NCBI GenBank assembly: GCA_030054095.1
Contig: JASGCO010000001.1
Coordinates: 272,831 to 336,830 of the forward strand
Source: Sediminibacterium sp.
GTDB taxonomy: Bacteria; Bacteroidota; Bacteroidia; B-17B0; Aurantibacillaceae
Length of the DNA stretch: 64,000 nt
Reading direction: 5' to 3'
Shown: piece by piece, positions 14,705 through 23,301 of the stretch
How positions within the stretch are numbered: position 1 is the stretch's first letter
How the letters are laid out: the number at the start of each line of letters is the position of its first letter
Notes under the pieces: model-generated
What the model was told of the DNA's origin: nothing
Databases searched by the model: none
The model's input: only the letters and a program-made list of their open reading frames with translations
Translations under genes and position numbers: made by a program

Positions 14705-16750
14705 TTAAAAATGTGTTTTTACCTGCTGTAAGGCCCTTTTAGCCACTTCATTATCCGGATGCCGGGCCAACAAATGCTTTAATACATCGGCTGCGTTTTT
14801 AAAGTTGCCCGACATAAGGTAATACTGCGCGTAATTTAACAATAACTGTTCATCATCCGGATCAAGAGCTCGCCCCTTTTCCAGAAAAGATCTTGCTTCG
14901 TCAGGCTTGTTCTCCAACAAACTGATATAGGCAAGATTGGTAAGTGCGTTAACCTTTTTGGGGTTCTCTTTTAAAATAAACGTGTACTGCTCTTTCGCCA
15001 GGCTCAGGTTTCCCACTTTCACATACGCTGAACCAGCCTTGTTACGAAAATCGAGGTTATACGGTGCCAATTTAATAGCCTGCTCAAACCATTTAATGGC
15101 CTTAGGCAACTGATTGGTATAATGAAACGCTTCTGCTATACGGTAAGCTGACCACGCATCTGTGTTTTCATAACTTTGATGGATAAGTTTTTTCTCTAAA
15201 AGCAGCCCTTCCCCCACAGTATTTACCACATTTAAAAGCTTAGTAAAGTTCTGCTCTATAAAATACAGCTGCACCAATTCATGAAAATTACCTTCTATGT
15301 TCTTTGAGGATCCGGATCTGAGGTACTTTTTAGCGGAATCAAGATACATTTTCTTTTGCTCAAACTTATCGTATTGATTAAGGTAAGCCCGTGCTTTCGT
15401 TAAGCTATCCGGATGTTTTTCATTAATAGAAAAAAGGCCTACAAATGTTTTAATCTTTTCTTTTTCCGTTTTACTGATTGGTTTGCGGATATAATGGTCA
15501 TGAACGGAAACGTGGGGAATATCCGTGGATCCTGAAACCGGCATGTGACAGGATACGCAATTTGCCTCACGCAGGCTAGAACCAAATGCCCGTACCGCTT
15601 TTTGGACTTCTGGTTCCGTGCAGAATAAGGTCTCTGGCCGACCGACCGTATGGCATTTTAAACACGCTTCATTAAAACTGTTTTTATTCGTTTCCCTTAC
15701 ACTGACATGTGGATTGTGACAGGTTATACACGTAAGTGCGTCTTTATAGGGGCGAAGTGCATTTTTATGCGCTACTTTTTCGTACGATTTAATGAAACAC
15801 GCGCTTTGTTTTAAACGGTCCGCATGCGATGCCATTATAAAATCTTCATCAGCATTTGCATACTTTGGTAGAAACACACTCATGTAATTGCTTAACCGTT
15901 TGCCGGGCTTAAAGTCATAAAAACTCTTCCCGGGTTTCAAAACCGCATTTCCCTGCAAATGGCAACGCTGACAAATATCAAACTGACGATCAATGGGTAA
16001 TTTGGCAGGGTTAACAATACTGTAATCAATGTACCGCGATGTATCTACGTTGCTTCCTGTTTGTCGTTGACTTACGTGAACACTTCCCGGTCCATGACAG
16101 CGTTCACAATCAATGCCCTGAGGGACAGAACGAAATTTATTTTCTGAACCCATTACAAAATCCGGGTAGGCGTTATGACAACTCATACATTCTAGTCCTA
16201 TCTTACGGCTAAAACGCGTGTTCATACCATTTTCAAAACCGGGAGGCAAATCCCACTTCCGCTTTTGTGTATAAAAGGTCATTGGCATCTGGTGAATGTA
16301 CCCATTGGTATTCTGCAAGTGCGAATTGGTATGCTGGCCCGACCCGATAATATAATTAACGGGTTCTAACCGCTGATATATAGTATCTTGCCCGTTCTTT
16401 AGCCTGTATTCTTTAAACATCAACTGATCTTTGTTCCAGTAAGCATGGTAGTTATAATCCATCAGCGGATCATGAATTCGGGCAGTGGAAAAATCGCCTG
16501 AAGATTTTTGTGGTGTAGCCAAATCGAACGATTTACCCATGCCTGTTTTAATAAAGGTGTTATAAATGTCCTGATGACACAGTTTACAGGTAGCCATACC
16601 GACGTATTTTGCGCTATCGCTATGATTAAGATATGTAAGAGAATCGTCCGGATCAGAAACTTTGCTTTCAGGCGCTTTTTCCGGAACCGGATCGCAGGCG
16701 CACAAAAGCCATATCATTACAATTACCGCTATCCTACCACTAGCCTTCAT
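14705..16750 (-). CDS. Seven-haem cytochrome c with C-terminal TPR repeats, lipoprotein
   Basis: The 681-residue protein starts with a lipoprotein signal (lipobox LCAC, Cys19). Seven CxxCH haem-binding motifs follow: CKLCH, CMSCH, CERCH, CQRCH, CITCH, CLKCH and CVSCH. The spacing and the phrase CHNPHVS resemble the cytochrome c554/NrfA-like multihaem families. From about residue 440 to the end are tetratricopeptide repeats (AIKWFEQAIKLAPYNLDFRNKAGSAY and similar). It would be anchored in a periplasm-facing membrane. No partner reductase or quinol oxidase is nearby, so the electron donor and acceptor are unknown. It overlaps the acetyltransferase upstream by 11 bases. Confidence 0.88.
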   Translation of the reverse strand: MKASGRIAVIVMIWLLCACDPVPEKAPESKVSDPDDSLTYLNHSDSAKYVGMATCKLCHQDIYNTFIKTGMGKSFDLATPQKSSGDFSTARIHDPLMDYNYHAYWNKDQLMFKEYRLKNGQDTIYQRLEPVNYIIGSGQHTNSHLQNTNGYIHQMPMTFYTQKRKWDLPPGFENGMNTRFSRKIGLECMSCHNAYPDFVMGSENKFRSVPQGIDCERCHGPGSVHVSQRQTGSNVDTSRYIDYSIVNPAKLPIDRQFDICQRCHLQGNAVLKPGKSFYDFKPGKRLSNYMSVFLPKYANADEDFIMASHADRLKQSACFIKSYEKVAHKNALRPYKDALTCITCHNPHVSVRETNKNSFNEACLKCHTVGRPETLFCTEPEVQKAVRAFGSSLREANCVSCHMPVSGSTDIPHVSVHDHYIRKPISKTEKEKIKTFVGLFSINEKHPDSLTKARAYLNQYDKFEQKKMYLDSAKKYLRSGSSKNIEGNFHELVQLYFIEQNFTKLLNVVNTVGEGLLLEKKLIHQSYENTDAWSAYRIAEAFHYTNQLPKAIKWFEQAIKLAPYNLDFRNKAGSAYVKVGNLSLAKEQYTFILKENPKKVNALTNLAYISLLENKPDEARSFLEKGRALDPDDEQLLLNYAQYYLMSGNFKNAADVLKHLLARHPDNEVAKRALQQVKTHF

Positions 16751-17267
16751 TCAAACATTGTAAAAACCAAACATCTTCATATTTACCTAACCCGGTTCGA
16801 TTCCAGGCCTTCTTTAATCCTGCCTTCTCAAAACCACATTTTTCAAATACGGCTAAACTAGCGGTGTTGTCGGCACCTACATGCACGTATATCTGCTTTA
16901 ACAAAAGATTCAGGAAGGCATACTCTTTAGCAAGTTGAATGGTTTCGGTCGCATATCCATTTCGACGATACTGTGCATGGATATAAATTCCTAATCCAGC
17001 TCTTTGATGCTGAGGATCAAACTCAAACCAATCTAATGTGCCTATTGTTTGTTTTGTGGCGGCAATGGTTACCATTAGGCGTAACTGACGGGCAGTATAA
17101 ATATCCTGATGGAGGCTGTTCACAAATTCATCAAGTACCGCTTTGCTAAATGGCATCTGCGAATAACTTACAGCCCATAACGTACGATCATTCTCCCACT
17201 CGTATAAAACTTCTGTATCCGAAGGTTCCATGGCCCTTAAGGCGATATGTTCTCCACTGATAAACAT
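16740..17267 (-). CDS. GNAT-family N-acetyltransferase
   Basis: The 175-residue protein is a complete GNAT domain of the RimJ/SpeG type. It opens with ISGEHIALRAMEPSDTEVLYEWEND. The acetyl-CoA-binding region is YIHAQYRRNGYATETIQLAKEYAF, with the R-x-x-G-x-A signature slightly altered to RRNGYA, and FEKCGFEKAG closes the fold. The substrate is not predictable. It lies immediately after the hypothetical gene upstream with no gap and overlaps the cytochrome gene downstream, so it belongs to the dapF-to-pafA run of genes. Confidence 0.9.
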   Translation of the reverse strand: MFISGEHIALRAMEPSDTEVLYEWENDRTLWAVSYSQMPFSKAVLDEFVNSLHQDIYTARQLRLMVTIAATKQTIGTLDWFEFDPQHQRAGLGIYIHAQYRRNGYATETIQLAKEYAFLNLLLKQIYVHVGADNTASLAVFEKCGFEKAGLKKAWNRTGLGKYEDVWFLQCLNEG

Positions 17268-17828
17268 TTAGTCATTGTAAAAAACAGCCCGTTCCTGATG
17301 AATGCGGGAATTAAGTACTTCTTTGGTATAAAATGGCAACGCAAATCCCTGAGGAGTAAGTTCCATATTTAAGGCCGAAACAGATTGAATGTATTTATTG
17401 TCTGCTGTCCGCTTTATTAATTCAAACAGCATCTCATCAGGACGTTTAGTTAACGCGTAAAACTCTTCCAGAAATAATTTAACGGGATCGAGACACGTTG
17501 CTTCATTTTGCTTTACTACCACAAACTGTTTAATCTGCTCACGAAAGATATCTGACTGATAACTTGTACTAAAAACCGGATGAGGAATCAGGCGCAAAAA
17601 AAGTGCATTTATTTTGCGTTGATGAATGGTCTTTAAAAGTGCTTCCGCAGATACATCTAATTCATGTCCTTTGATGGTAAGAGAGTGATAAAGACCAGCC
17701 ATCATGAGTCCAATATGCGGTGGCACACGTTTTGCATGAAGAATAACCATCCAGGTTTGTTTCAATAAATCATTAGCTGCCAATGACTGTACTGGTGTTT
17801 CAATAAATATGTAATCTTCCGCTATCAA
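17268..17828 (-). CDS. Hypothetical protein next to dapF
   Basis: The 186-residue protein has no signal peptide, membrane helix or recognised motif. Its predicted content is mainly helical, with several short hydrophobic stretches (WMVILHAKRVPPHIGLMMAGLYHSL, KINALFLRLIPHP). The gene overlaps dapF by four bases (ATGA) and abuts the acetyltransferase gene, so it is surely translated with them. I do not recognise its family and assign no function. Confidence 0.72.
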   Translation of the reverse strand: MIAEDYIFIETPVQSLAANDLLKQTWMVILHAKRVPPHIGLMMAGLYHSLTIKGHELDVSAEALLKTIHQRKINALFLRLIPHPVFSTSYQSDIFREQIKQFVVVKQNEATCLDPVKLFLEEFYALTKRPDEMLFELIKRTADNKYIQSVSALNMELTPQGFALPFYTKEVLNSRIHQERAVFYND

Positions 17829-18613
17829 TTATCTATAACAATATCCCCTTCGTAAACAAATGTAGCCGGGCCCTCGAGCCAGATGTTGTAAAAAGTATTT
17901 TCGAGTACTTTATCAAACTTCACATTTAATGAGCCGCCGGGCGTACTAATCCGGCATTGGTTCTTCCCGGTTGCCAAACCATTAACCGCGGCTACCAAAG
18001 CGGCCGCTGTGACACCCGTACCGCAACTTAAGGTTTCATCCTCTACCCCCCTCTCATACGTTCTTACAAAAAGAGTATCTTCTTTCTTTTCAATAAAATT
18101 AACATTCGTACCCTGTAGGGCAAAACGCTCATTGTAACGAACTTTTCTCCCTTCTTCTTTTACATTTATATCCTGCAACGCATCAACAATCGTTACATAA
18201 TGAGGGGATCCGGTATTCAGGAAGAAAAAATCAGATCCTTTTTCGATCCCTTTTACATCCTGCATTTTTAGCGACACTGTTCCATCCTCCAGAATTACAG
18301 CATCGTGTGGTCCATCTGTGGCTATAAAATGTGATCTTTCCGCCACTACTCCTAAACGACGGGCAAATGCCATTAAACACCGCCCCCCATTACCACACAT
18401 GCTGCTTTCGTTACCGTCACTGTTAAAATAAACCATTTTAAAATCGTAACCAACTTCCGTTTCCAGTAACATTAACCCATCCGCACCAACACCAAAACGG
18501 CGGTCACATAAAAACTTTATCTGTTCCTGAGTCAATAGGATGGATTTATCTCGATTATCCAGTAAAACAAAATCATTACCGGTACCCTGGTATTTAAAAA
18601 AATGAAGTTTCAT
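17825..18613 (-). CDS. dapF: Diaminopimelate epimerase
   Basis: DapF interconverts LL- and meso-diaminopimelate, supplying lysine and the peptidoglycan cross-link residue. The 262-residue length is normal. The two catalytic cysteines are Cys73 in MCGNGGRC and Cys197 in SCGTGVTAAA. The start, KYQGTGNDFVLLDN, is the usual N-terminus. It overlaps the next gene as ATGA and sits four bases after the hypothetical gene upstream. Together with mltG this makes the transcript partly a cell-wall operon. Confidence 0.97.
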   Translation of the reverse strand: MKLHFFKYQGTGNDFVLLDNRDKSILLTQEQIKFLCDRRFGVGADGLMLLETEVGYDFKMVYFNSDGNESSMCGNGGRCLMAFARRLGVVAERSHFIATDGPHDAVILEDGTVSLKMQDVKGIEKGSDFFFLNTGSPHYVTIVDALQDINVKEEGRKVRYNERFALQGTNVNFIEKKEDTLFVRTYERGVEDETLSCGTGVTAAALVAAVNGLATGKNQCRISTPGGSLNVKFDKVLENTFYNIWLEGPATFVYEGDIVIDN

Positions 18614-18616
18614 GAT

Positions 18617-19267
18617 TTAAAACAAACGGGCCAGAAGGCCGTTATCGAGTACTCGCTCTAATGGTTTAAAATCGCTGCCAGGAGCTATTTTATAAACCTG
18701 CTCAGAATTCTTTATATAATATCCGCCATCCACTTTAAAAATACTGACATTACTTATATCGTTAAAGCCATAGAGCATAACCTTATTTTTAGTCATGCGG
18801 TATCCTTTAGAATTCAGAGGTGTTTTCCAGAATTCAATAAAATAAAGATCAGCATATTTCTGCGGATTAATCCCAGCCAGTGTTGCAGCAGCGGTATCAC
18901 TTGCTGGCGCATCCGAATCCAGATTTATCAGTTTAATGTTTTTAACGGTTAGCAACTCATCTGTTGCTACATTCAACGCCTCTTCCTCAATATTCTGATC
19001 CGTTCCAATCAAGCTATCTACTTCTTTATAATTGACTCTTCCTGATTTGCCGGTATTAATCTTGAATTTGTTTTTAGAAGTGTAATTTTCGACGCTGTTT
19101 TTTTCTGGCGCAACAGGTTGTTCAACTACTTTTACAGTGTTTAACGTTGCGTGCTTCATCTTTGTAAAATAATCATCCAGTTTAAAAAGAAAAAAGGCAA
19201 CGCCAATGATTAAACCAATAGACACTCCAAAAACAAAACTTGGTATTTTACGTTTGATGCGCATCAT
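18617..19267 (-). CDS. Hypothetical single-span membrane protein
   Basis: The 216-residue protein has a basic N-terminus (MMRIKRKIPS) and one membrane helix (FVFGVSIGLIIGVAFFLF), with the remainder predicted outside the cytoplasm. The soluble part ends in a compact region with YFIEFWKTPLNSKGYRMTKNKVMLYGF and GGYYIKNSEQVYKI. I do not recognise a family. It is the first gene of the leftward run that includes dapF and is divergent from the HtrA protease gene, with 129 bp of AT-rich sequence between them. Confidence 0.75.
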   Translation of the reverse strand: MMRIKRKIPSFVFGVSIGLIIGVAFFLFKLDDYFTKMKHATLNTVKVVEQPVAPEKNSVENYTSKNKFKINTGKSGRVNYKEVDSLIGTDQNIEEEALNVATDELLTVKNIKLINLDSDAPASDTAAATLAGINPQKYADLYFIEFWKTPLNSKGYRMTKNKVMLYGFNDISNVSIFKVDGGYYIKNSEQVYKIAPGSDFKPLERVLDNGLLARLF

Positions 19268-19396
19268 TTTATAATCGTTAAATATACTAAAAATTGGCTT
19301 TAAAAAAGGCAGTTAAGCATTGTTAAAAACAAAAGATTTCAATACCAACTGTATTAATTTTACGTTATAGAAAACAGAAACAAAAAATACAAAAGT

Positions 19397-20860
19397 ATGA
19401 AACGCTTAATATCCACAGTACTTGTAGCTAGTTTAGGCGGATTAATTGCCTTAACTGCTAACGACATTATCAGAAGTAAGTCCGGAAAAGTTAAACAAAA
19501 TACCCTCTCGGGTTCTGTTGCACCGGTAACACTTACCAACTACGGTAACGCTATCGGCAGCGGCGTTAACACTGATTTTACAATGGCAGCTGAAAAAAGT
19601 TTAAATGCCGTTGTTCATATTAAAACTACAGCGGAGCGAGCCAATAACCTGAGTTACGATCCGTTTGCGGAATGGTTTTTCGGATACCGGAACAATCCAC
19701 AGCCTTATGTTCAACAAGGAAGCGGTAGTGGTGTAATTATCAGTGGAGATGGTTACATTGTTACCAATAATCATGTTATTCAGGGAGCAGATAAAATTGA
19801 AGTAGTGCTTAATGATAAACGGAGTTATATAGCCGAGGTCGTTGGTACAGATCCTAATACGGACGTAGCACTCATTAAAATTTCGGAAAAAGAACTTCCC
19901 TATCTTAATTACGGTAACAGCGATATGGTTAAGATTGGCGAATGGGTTTTAGCCGTGGGGAATCCGTTTAACCTTAACAGCACCGTTACAGCAGGTATTA
20001 TCAGCGCTAAAGGCCGAAACAATATTTTGGCAGGGAAAAGTAATCCGGTAGAGAGCTTTCTTCAAACTGACGCTGCTGTTAACCCCGGTAATAGTGGTGG
20101 CGCGCTTGTAAACACTAATGGGGAACTGATAGGTATTAATACCGCTATTGCCAGCAATAACGGTTCCTATCAGGGGTACTCGTTTGCGATACCGGTTAAT
20201 ATTGTGAAAAAAATTGTCAGCGACTTGTCAGAATTCGGAGCGGTTCAACGGGCGTATCTTGGCATCAGCATCCGTGATATTGACGCTAAATTTGCCGAAG
20301 ATGCTAATCTTAAATTACTGAAAGGCGTTTATGTGAACGGTTTAACAAATGGCGGAAGCGCCGAAGATGCAGGGATCGAAATCGGCGATGTTATAACAAA
20401 AATACAAGACGTTCCTGTTTCCAGTGTCAGCGAATTGCAGGAGCAGATCAGCAAATACCGCCCGGGCGACAAAATTAATGTTGCTGTAGTACGCAATAAT
20501 AAAGATTTAAACATTTTAACTACTCTTAAAAGTTTAGATAATACTACCTCGATTGTAAAACGTTCCGAAGTAAAACGTAGTTCTATTGCATCGTTAGGAG
20601 CTGCCTTCGAAGACGTTAACCCAGATGAGTTAAGTAAGTTAAGATTACAAAATGGCGTAAAGGTTGCCAAGCTTAGTGACGGACGCTTATATAGGGCAGG
20701 AATTAAAGAAGGATTTATCATAACCAGTATTGACAAGAAAAAGATAGGTTCTTTTAATGATCTGGAGAAAATCCTTACTGCTAAAACAGCCGGAGAAGGT
20801 GTTCTTATTGAAGGTGTATATCCTAATGGGATGAGAGCTTATGTAGGTTTTGGCATGTAA
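19397..20860 (+). CDS. Periplasmic serine protease/chaperone, HtrA/DegQ family
   Basis: The 487-residue protein has an N-terminal signal or anchor sequence and a trypsin-like domain with triad His126 (VTNNHVIQ), Asp156 (NTDVALIKI) and Ser233 (NPGNSGGAL). Two PDZ domains follow: one around YLGISIRD and DAGIEIGDVITKI, the other around GVKVAKLSDGRLYRAGIKEG. This is the Do-type layout for degrading or holding misfolded envelope proteins. It is a single-gene unit ended by a strong terminator. No clear TAnnTTTG box was found in the 129-bp upstream gap. Confidence 0.95.
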   Translation: MKRLISTVLVASLGGLIALTANDIIRSKSGKVKQNTLSGSVAPVTLTNYGNAIGSGVNTDFTMAAEKSLNAVVHIKTTAERANNLSYDPFAEWFFGYRNNPQPYVQQGSGSGVIISGDGYIVTNNHVIQGADKIEVVLNDKRSYIAEVVGTDPNTDVALIKISEKELPYLNYGNSDMVKIGEWVLAVGNPFNLNSTVTAGIISAKGRNNILAGKSNPVESFLQTDAAVNPGNSGGALVNTNGELIGINTAIASNNGSYQGYSFAIPVNIVKKIVSDLSEFGAVQRAYLGISIRDIDAKFAEDANLKLLKGVYVNGLTNGGSAEDAGIEIGDVITKIQDVPVSSVSELQEQISKYRPGDKINVAVVRNNKDLNILTTLKSLDNTTSIVKRSEVKRSSIASLGAAFEDVNPDELSKLRLQNGVKVAKLSDGRLYRAGIKEGFIITSIDKKKIGSFNDLEKILTAKTAGEGVLIEGVYPNGMRAYVGFGM

Positions 20861-20891
20861 ACCGATCCTTTCACCCAAACTTATATTACTA

Positions 20892-20926
20892 AAAAAGTCC
20901 GCTAATATATAGTTAGCGGACTTTTT
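20892..20926. terminator. Strong bidirectional intrinsic terminator
   Basis: Perfect 11-bp arms AAGTCCGCTAA (20895-20905) and TTAGCGGACTT (20913-20923) surround a 7-base loop. A-runs before and T-runs after allow termination in both directions. It follows the protease gene by about 30 bp. The leftward TPR gene ends its coding further right, at 21020, so this can also end that transcript. Confidence 0.88.
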
Positions 20927-21019
20927 CTTTTTAAGTTTTTCCTACTAAACCTGGCTTATCTCATAAAGTAAAAGCAGACAGCCGATTTTGGAGGTAGTAA
21001 CAAAAAGGATGTTGCCTCT

Positions 21020-22069
21020 TTATTTTTTACCATTCAATTCATTCAATCCCTGTACTGCCCCTTCGTAATTAGGAACCAACTGGAGACACATATTATAATC
21101 TGCTTTAGCGTTCTCTTTATCATTCATGAGGGCATAGGTATATCCTCTTGAATAATAAGCTGCTGTGTAAGATGGGTCATTTTCGATGGCTTTGGAGAAT
21201 AAGGTCAATGCCTTGGCTTTATCCCTTTTTTCCAACAGGTAAATAGCTCCCAAATTATAGCATACCTGTGCGTCGGTTTTATCAACCTGTATCAAAGTCT
21301 CATAAACACGAATTGCCTCGTTTGTTTTTTTAAGGTTTTGGAAAAGTTTAGCTTTTGCGTATAGTACTTTAGGATCGTTTGTTCGGATCCGCAGAGCATT
21401 ATCGTAGTAGTCAAACGCTAAAGGGTTTTTAGACGCAGCGTATAAAATTCCTATATCATAAAACGCTTCAAAGTACTTATTGTCTTGTTCTGTGGCGGTA
21501 ACAAAACTTGAGATGGCTCTGGCTGTATCCCCATTTTCAGCATATATCGTTCCTTTTAAATGGTAAGCACGGGCCATATTTTCATCCACTTTAAGCGCCT
21601 TGTTTATATAGTCCAGAGCTGGCTGGTATTGTTTTACGATGTAATATAATTCCGCTGCCTTTAACAAGGCCTCTACGTTATCAGGAAATTTTTTAATAGT
21701 GGACTCCAGAACATCACGGGCATCTCTGGTCTTATTATTGGCATAGGCAAGATCCACTTTGGTAAGATAGTACTCCACTTTGGAACTATCAATACTTAAA
21801 GCACGCCTGACATCACCGGCTGCCAGATCGAACTGTTTTATACCGAGGTATAAACGTGCTCGTTTGTTATACAATGCCGCATTATCAGGATCCTTAAGGA
21901 TTTCCGCATTAAGTTGCTTAAGTGCCGGCAAATTGATTTTAGCATTAATACTATCTGTCTTTGCATTGCCGGGGTCATCCTTCTTTTCCACGTCTGATTT
22001 ACATTGAGTAAAGAGCAGCGTCGAACAGATACCTGAAATAAAAAAAATAGTGTGTAATCTACAGATCAT
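21020..22069 (-). CDS. TPR-repeat lipoprotein
   Basis: I start at the ATG at 22069, which gives MICRLHTIFF followed by a lipobox ending in FTQC (Cys23); an upstream TTG is possible. The rest, about 325 residues, is a run of roughly eight tetratricopeptide repeats (AALYNKRARLYLGIKQFDLAAGDVRRAL, AYHLKGTIYAENGDTARAISSF, VCYNLGAIYLLEKRDKAKAL and others). Such proteins act as scaffolds in envelope complexes; the partner is unknown. The gene overlaps the iron-sulphur gene upstream by 11 bases, which suggests a link to that redox unit or merely shared transcription. Confidence 0.88.
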   Translation of the reverse strand: MICRLHTIFFISGICSTLLFTQCKSDVEKKDDPGNAKTDSINAKINLPALKQLNAEILKDPDNAALYNKRARLYLGIKQFDLAAGDVRRALSIDSSKVEYYLTKVDLAYANNKTRDARDVLESTIKKFPDNVEALLKAAELYYIVKQYQPALDYINKALKVDENMARAYHLKGTIYAENGDTARAISSFVTATEQDNKYFEAFYDIGILYAASKNPLAFDYYDNALRIRTNDPKVLYAKAKLFQNLKKTNEAIRVYETLIQVDKTDAQVCYNLGAIYLLEKRDKAKALTLFSKAIENDPSYTAAYYSRGYTYALMNDKENAKADYNMCLQLVPNYEGAVQGLNELNGKK

Positions 22070-22853
22070 TGGCATTAGCAATTAGTTCAGCAACATCTAA
22101 AACTTTGGTCTTATCCTCTTTATTAAAATGTTTAACACCATCCGTCATCATGGTGTTACAAAACGGACAACCTACCGCAATAATATCCGGATTCAAGGCT
22201 AAAGCTTCTTCCGCTCTTTCTGTATTTACTTCTTTTGTTCCTTTTTCCGCCTCTTTAAACATCTGTGCTCCTCCGGCTCCACAGCAAAAACCTTTAGCAC
22301 GACTTCGTTTCATTTCAGCCAGTTCAGCATCCAGCCTACTTATTACCTGCCGGGGCGCTTCGTACACCTCATTGGCACGTCCAAGGTAACAAGGATCATG
22401 GAATACAATTTTTTTTCCTTTAAACGCACCGCCCTGCACCTTTAAGCGTCCCTGATCAATTAGTTCCTGCACTAACTGAGTATGATGCACAACTTCATAG
22501 TTGCCACCCAGTGCCGGGTATTCATTTTTAATGGTATTAAAACAATGCGGACATCCTGTTACGATCTTCTTTACCCCATATCCGTTCATTACAGTAATGT
22601 TCTGCATCGCCTGCATCTGATAGAGGAATTCATTCCCCGCACGTTTTGCCGGGTCGCCCGTACACCCTTCCTCAGTACCTAATATGGCAAACTTTATGCC
22701 CACATGGTCCAGTATGCGCACGATTGCCTTCGTAATTTTTTTTGCACGGTCATCAAAACTACCGCTGCATCCCACCCAAAATAAAATTTCTGGCGTTTCG
22801 CCATTAGCCATCATTTCGGCCATTGTTGGCACTTTAACCGGAGTTCCGCTCAT
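22059..22853 (-). CDS. HdrB-like (CCG-domain) iron-sulphur oxidoreductase subunit
   Basis: The 264-residue protein has two CCG-type cysteine-rich domains. The first shows VGCSGSFD, EGCTGDPAKRAGNE and VTGCPHCFN; the second shows HDPCYLGR, FCCGAGGAQMF and VGCPFCNTMM. These bind unusual Fe-S clusters in heterodisulphide-reductase-like and lactate/glycerol-3-phosphate dehydrogenase-like complexes. With the membrane HdrC/HdrE-like gene two positions upstream it probably forms a membrane electron-transfer module, but the substrate is unknown. A small HAD-like gene lies between them. Confidence 0.88.
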   Translation of the reverse strand: MSGTPVKVPTMAEMMANGETPEILFWVGCSGSFDDRAKKITKAIVRILDHVGIKFAILGTEEGCTGDPAKRAGNEFLYQMQAMQNITVMNGYGVKKIVTGCPHCFNTIKNEYPALGGNYEVVHHTQLVQELIDQGRLKVQGGAFKGKKIVFHDPCYLGRANEVYEAPRQVISRLDAELAEMKRSRAKGFCCGAGGAQMFKEAEKGTKEVNTERAEEALALNPDIIAVGCPFCNTMMTDGVKHFNKEDKTKVLDVAELIANANDL

Positions 22854-22868
22854 GTTATTCCGTTCTGT

Positions 22869-23291
22869 TTAATTTTCAAAAACTTCTATTGTTGTTTCCT
22901 TTTTGACAAGATCTGTAAACCGTCCTGTATAACGCGTAGCACGTACCATGTGATTATCTATCCAATGGTAATTTCCGCCCCGGGGTTTTCCCATCAGCAA
23001 ACCATGATATTTGAACCCATGCAGCTTTAACCACTGTTCTGTTACCACACGGTGTTCTTCAGTCCGGGAAGTGAAGAATGTAATAATATGTCCTTCGTCG
23101 AACCATTTATTGAGGGTTACAAGTGCTTCAGGATATAGCTCCGCTGTGGCCATACGCTCTGGTTCTTCGTTGGGGATATCGTCGCAGATAGTTCCATCAA
23201 TATCAATCAGATAATTCTTAACAGCGTCCGGTAAAACAGGACTTAATTTCTTCCCGTTTTCTTCTATTTCTATCAATCGTTTATCGCGCAT
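22869..23291 (-). CDS. Small HAD-superfamily phosphatase-like protein
   Basis: I choose the ATG at 23291, which follows A-rich sequence and lies 10 bases after the upstream stop; longer alternatives begin at 23312 or 23387 and would overlap that gene. The 140-residue protein has NYLIDIDGTI (HAD motif I, nucleophile Asp plus the second Asp), FFTSRTEEH (motif II Thr/Ser) and a short C-terminal part with KPRGGNYHWIDNH. It matches Bacteroidota proteins often labelled as phosphoheptose isomerase by mistake. The substrate is unknown. Confidence 0.82.
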   Translation of the reverse strand: MRDKRLIEIEENGKKLSPVLPDAVKNYLIDIDGTICDDIPNEEPERMATAELYPEALVTLNKWFDEGHIITFFTSRTEEHRVVTEQWLKLHGFKYHGLLMGKPRGGNYHWIDNHMVRATRYTGRFTDLVKKETTIEVFEN

Positions 23292-23301
23292 ACTTTTTAT
23301 T

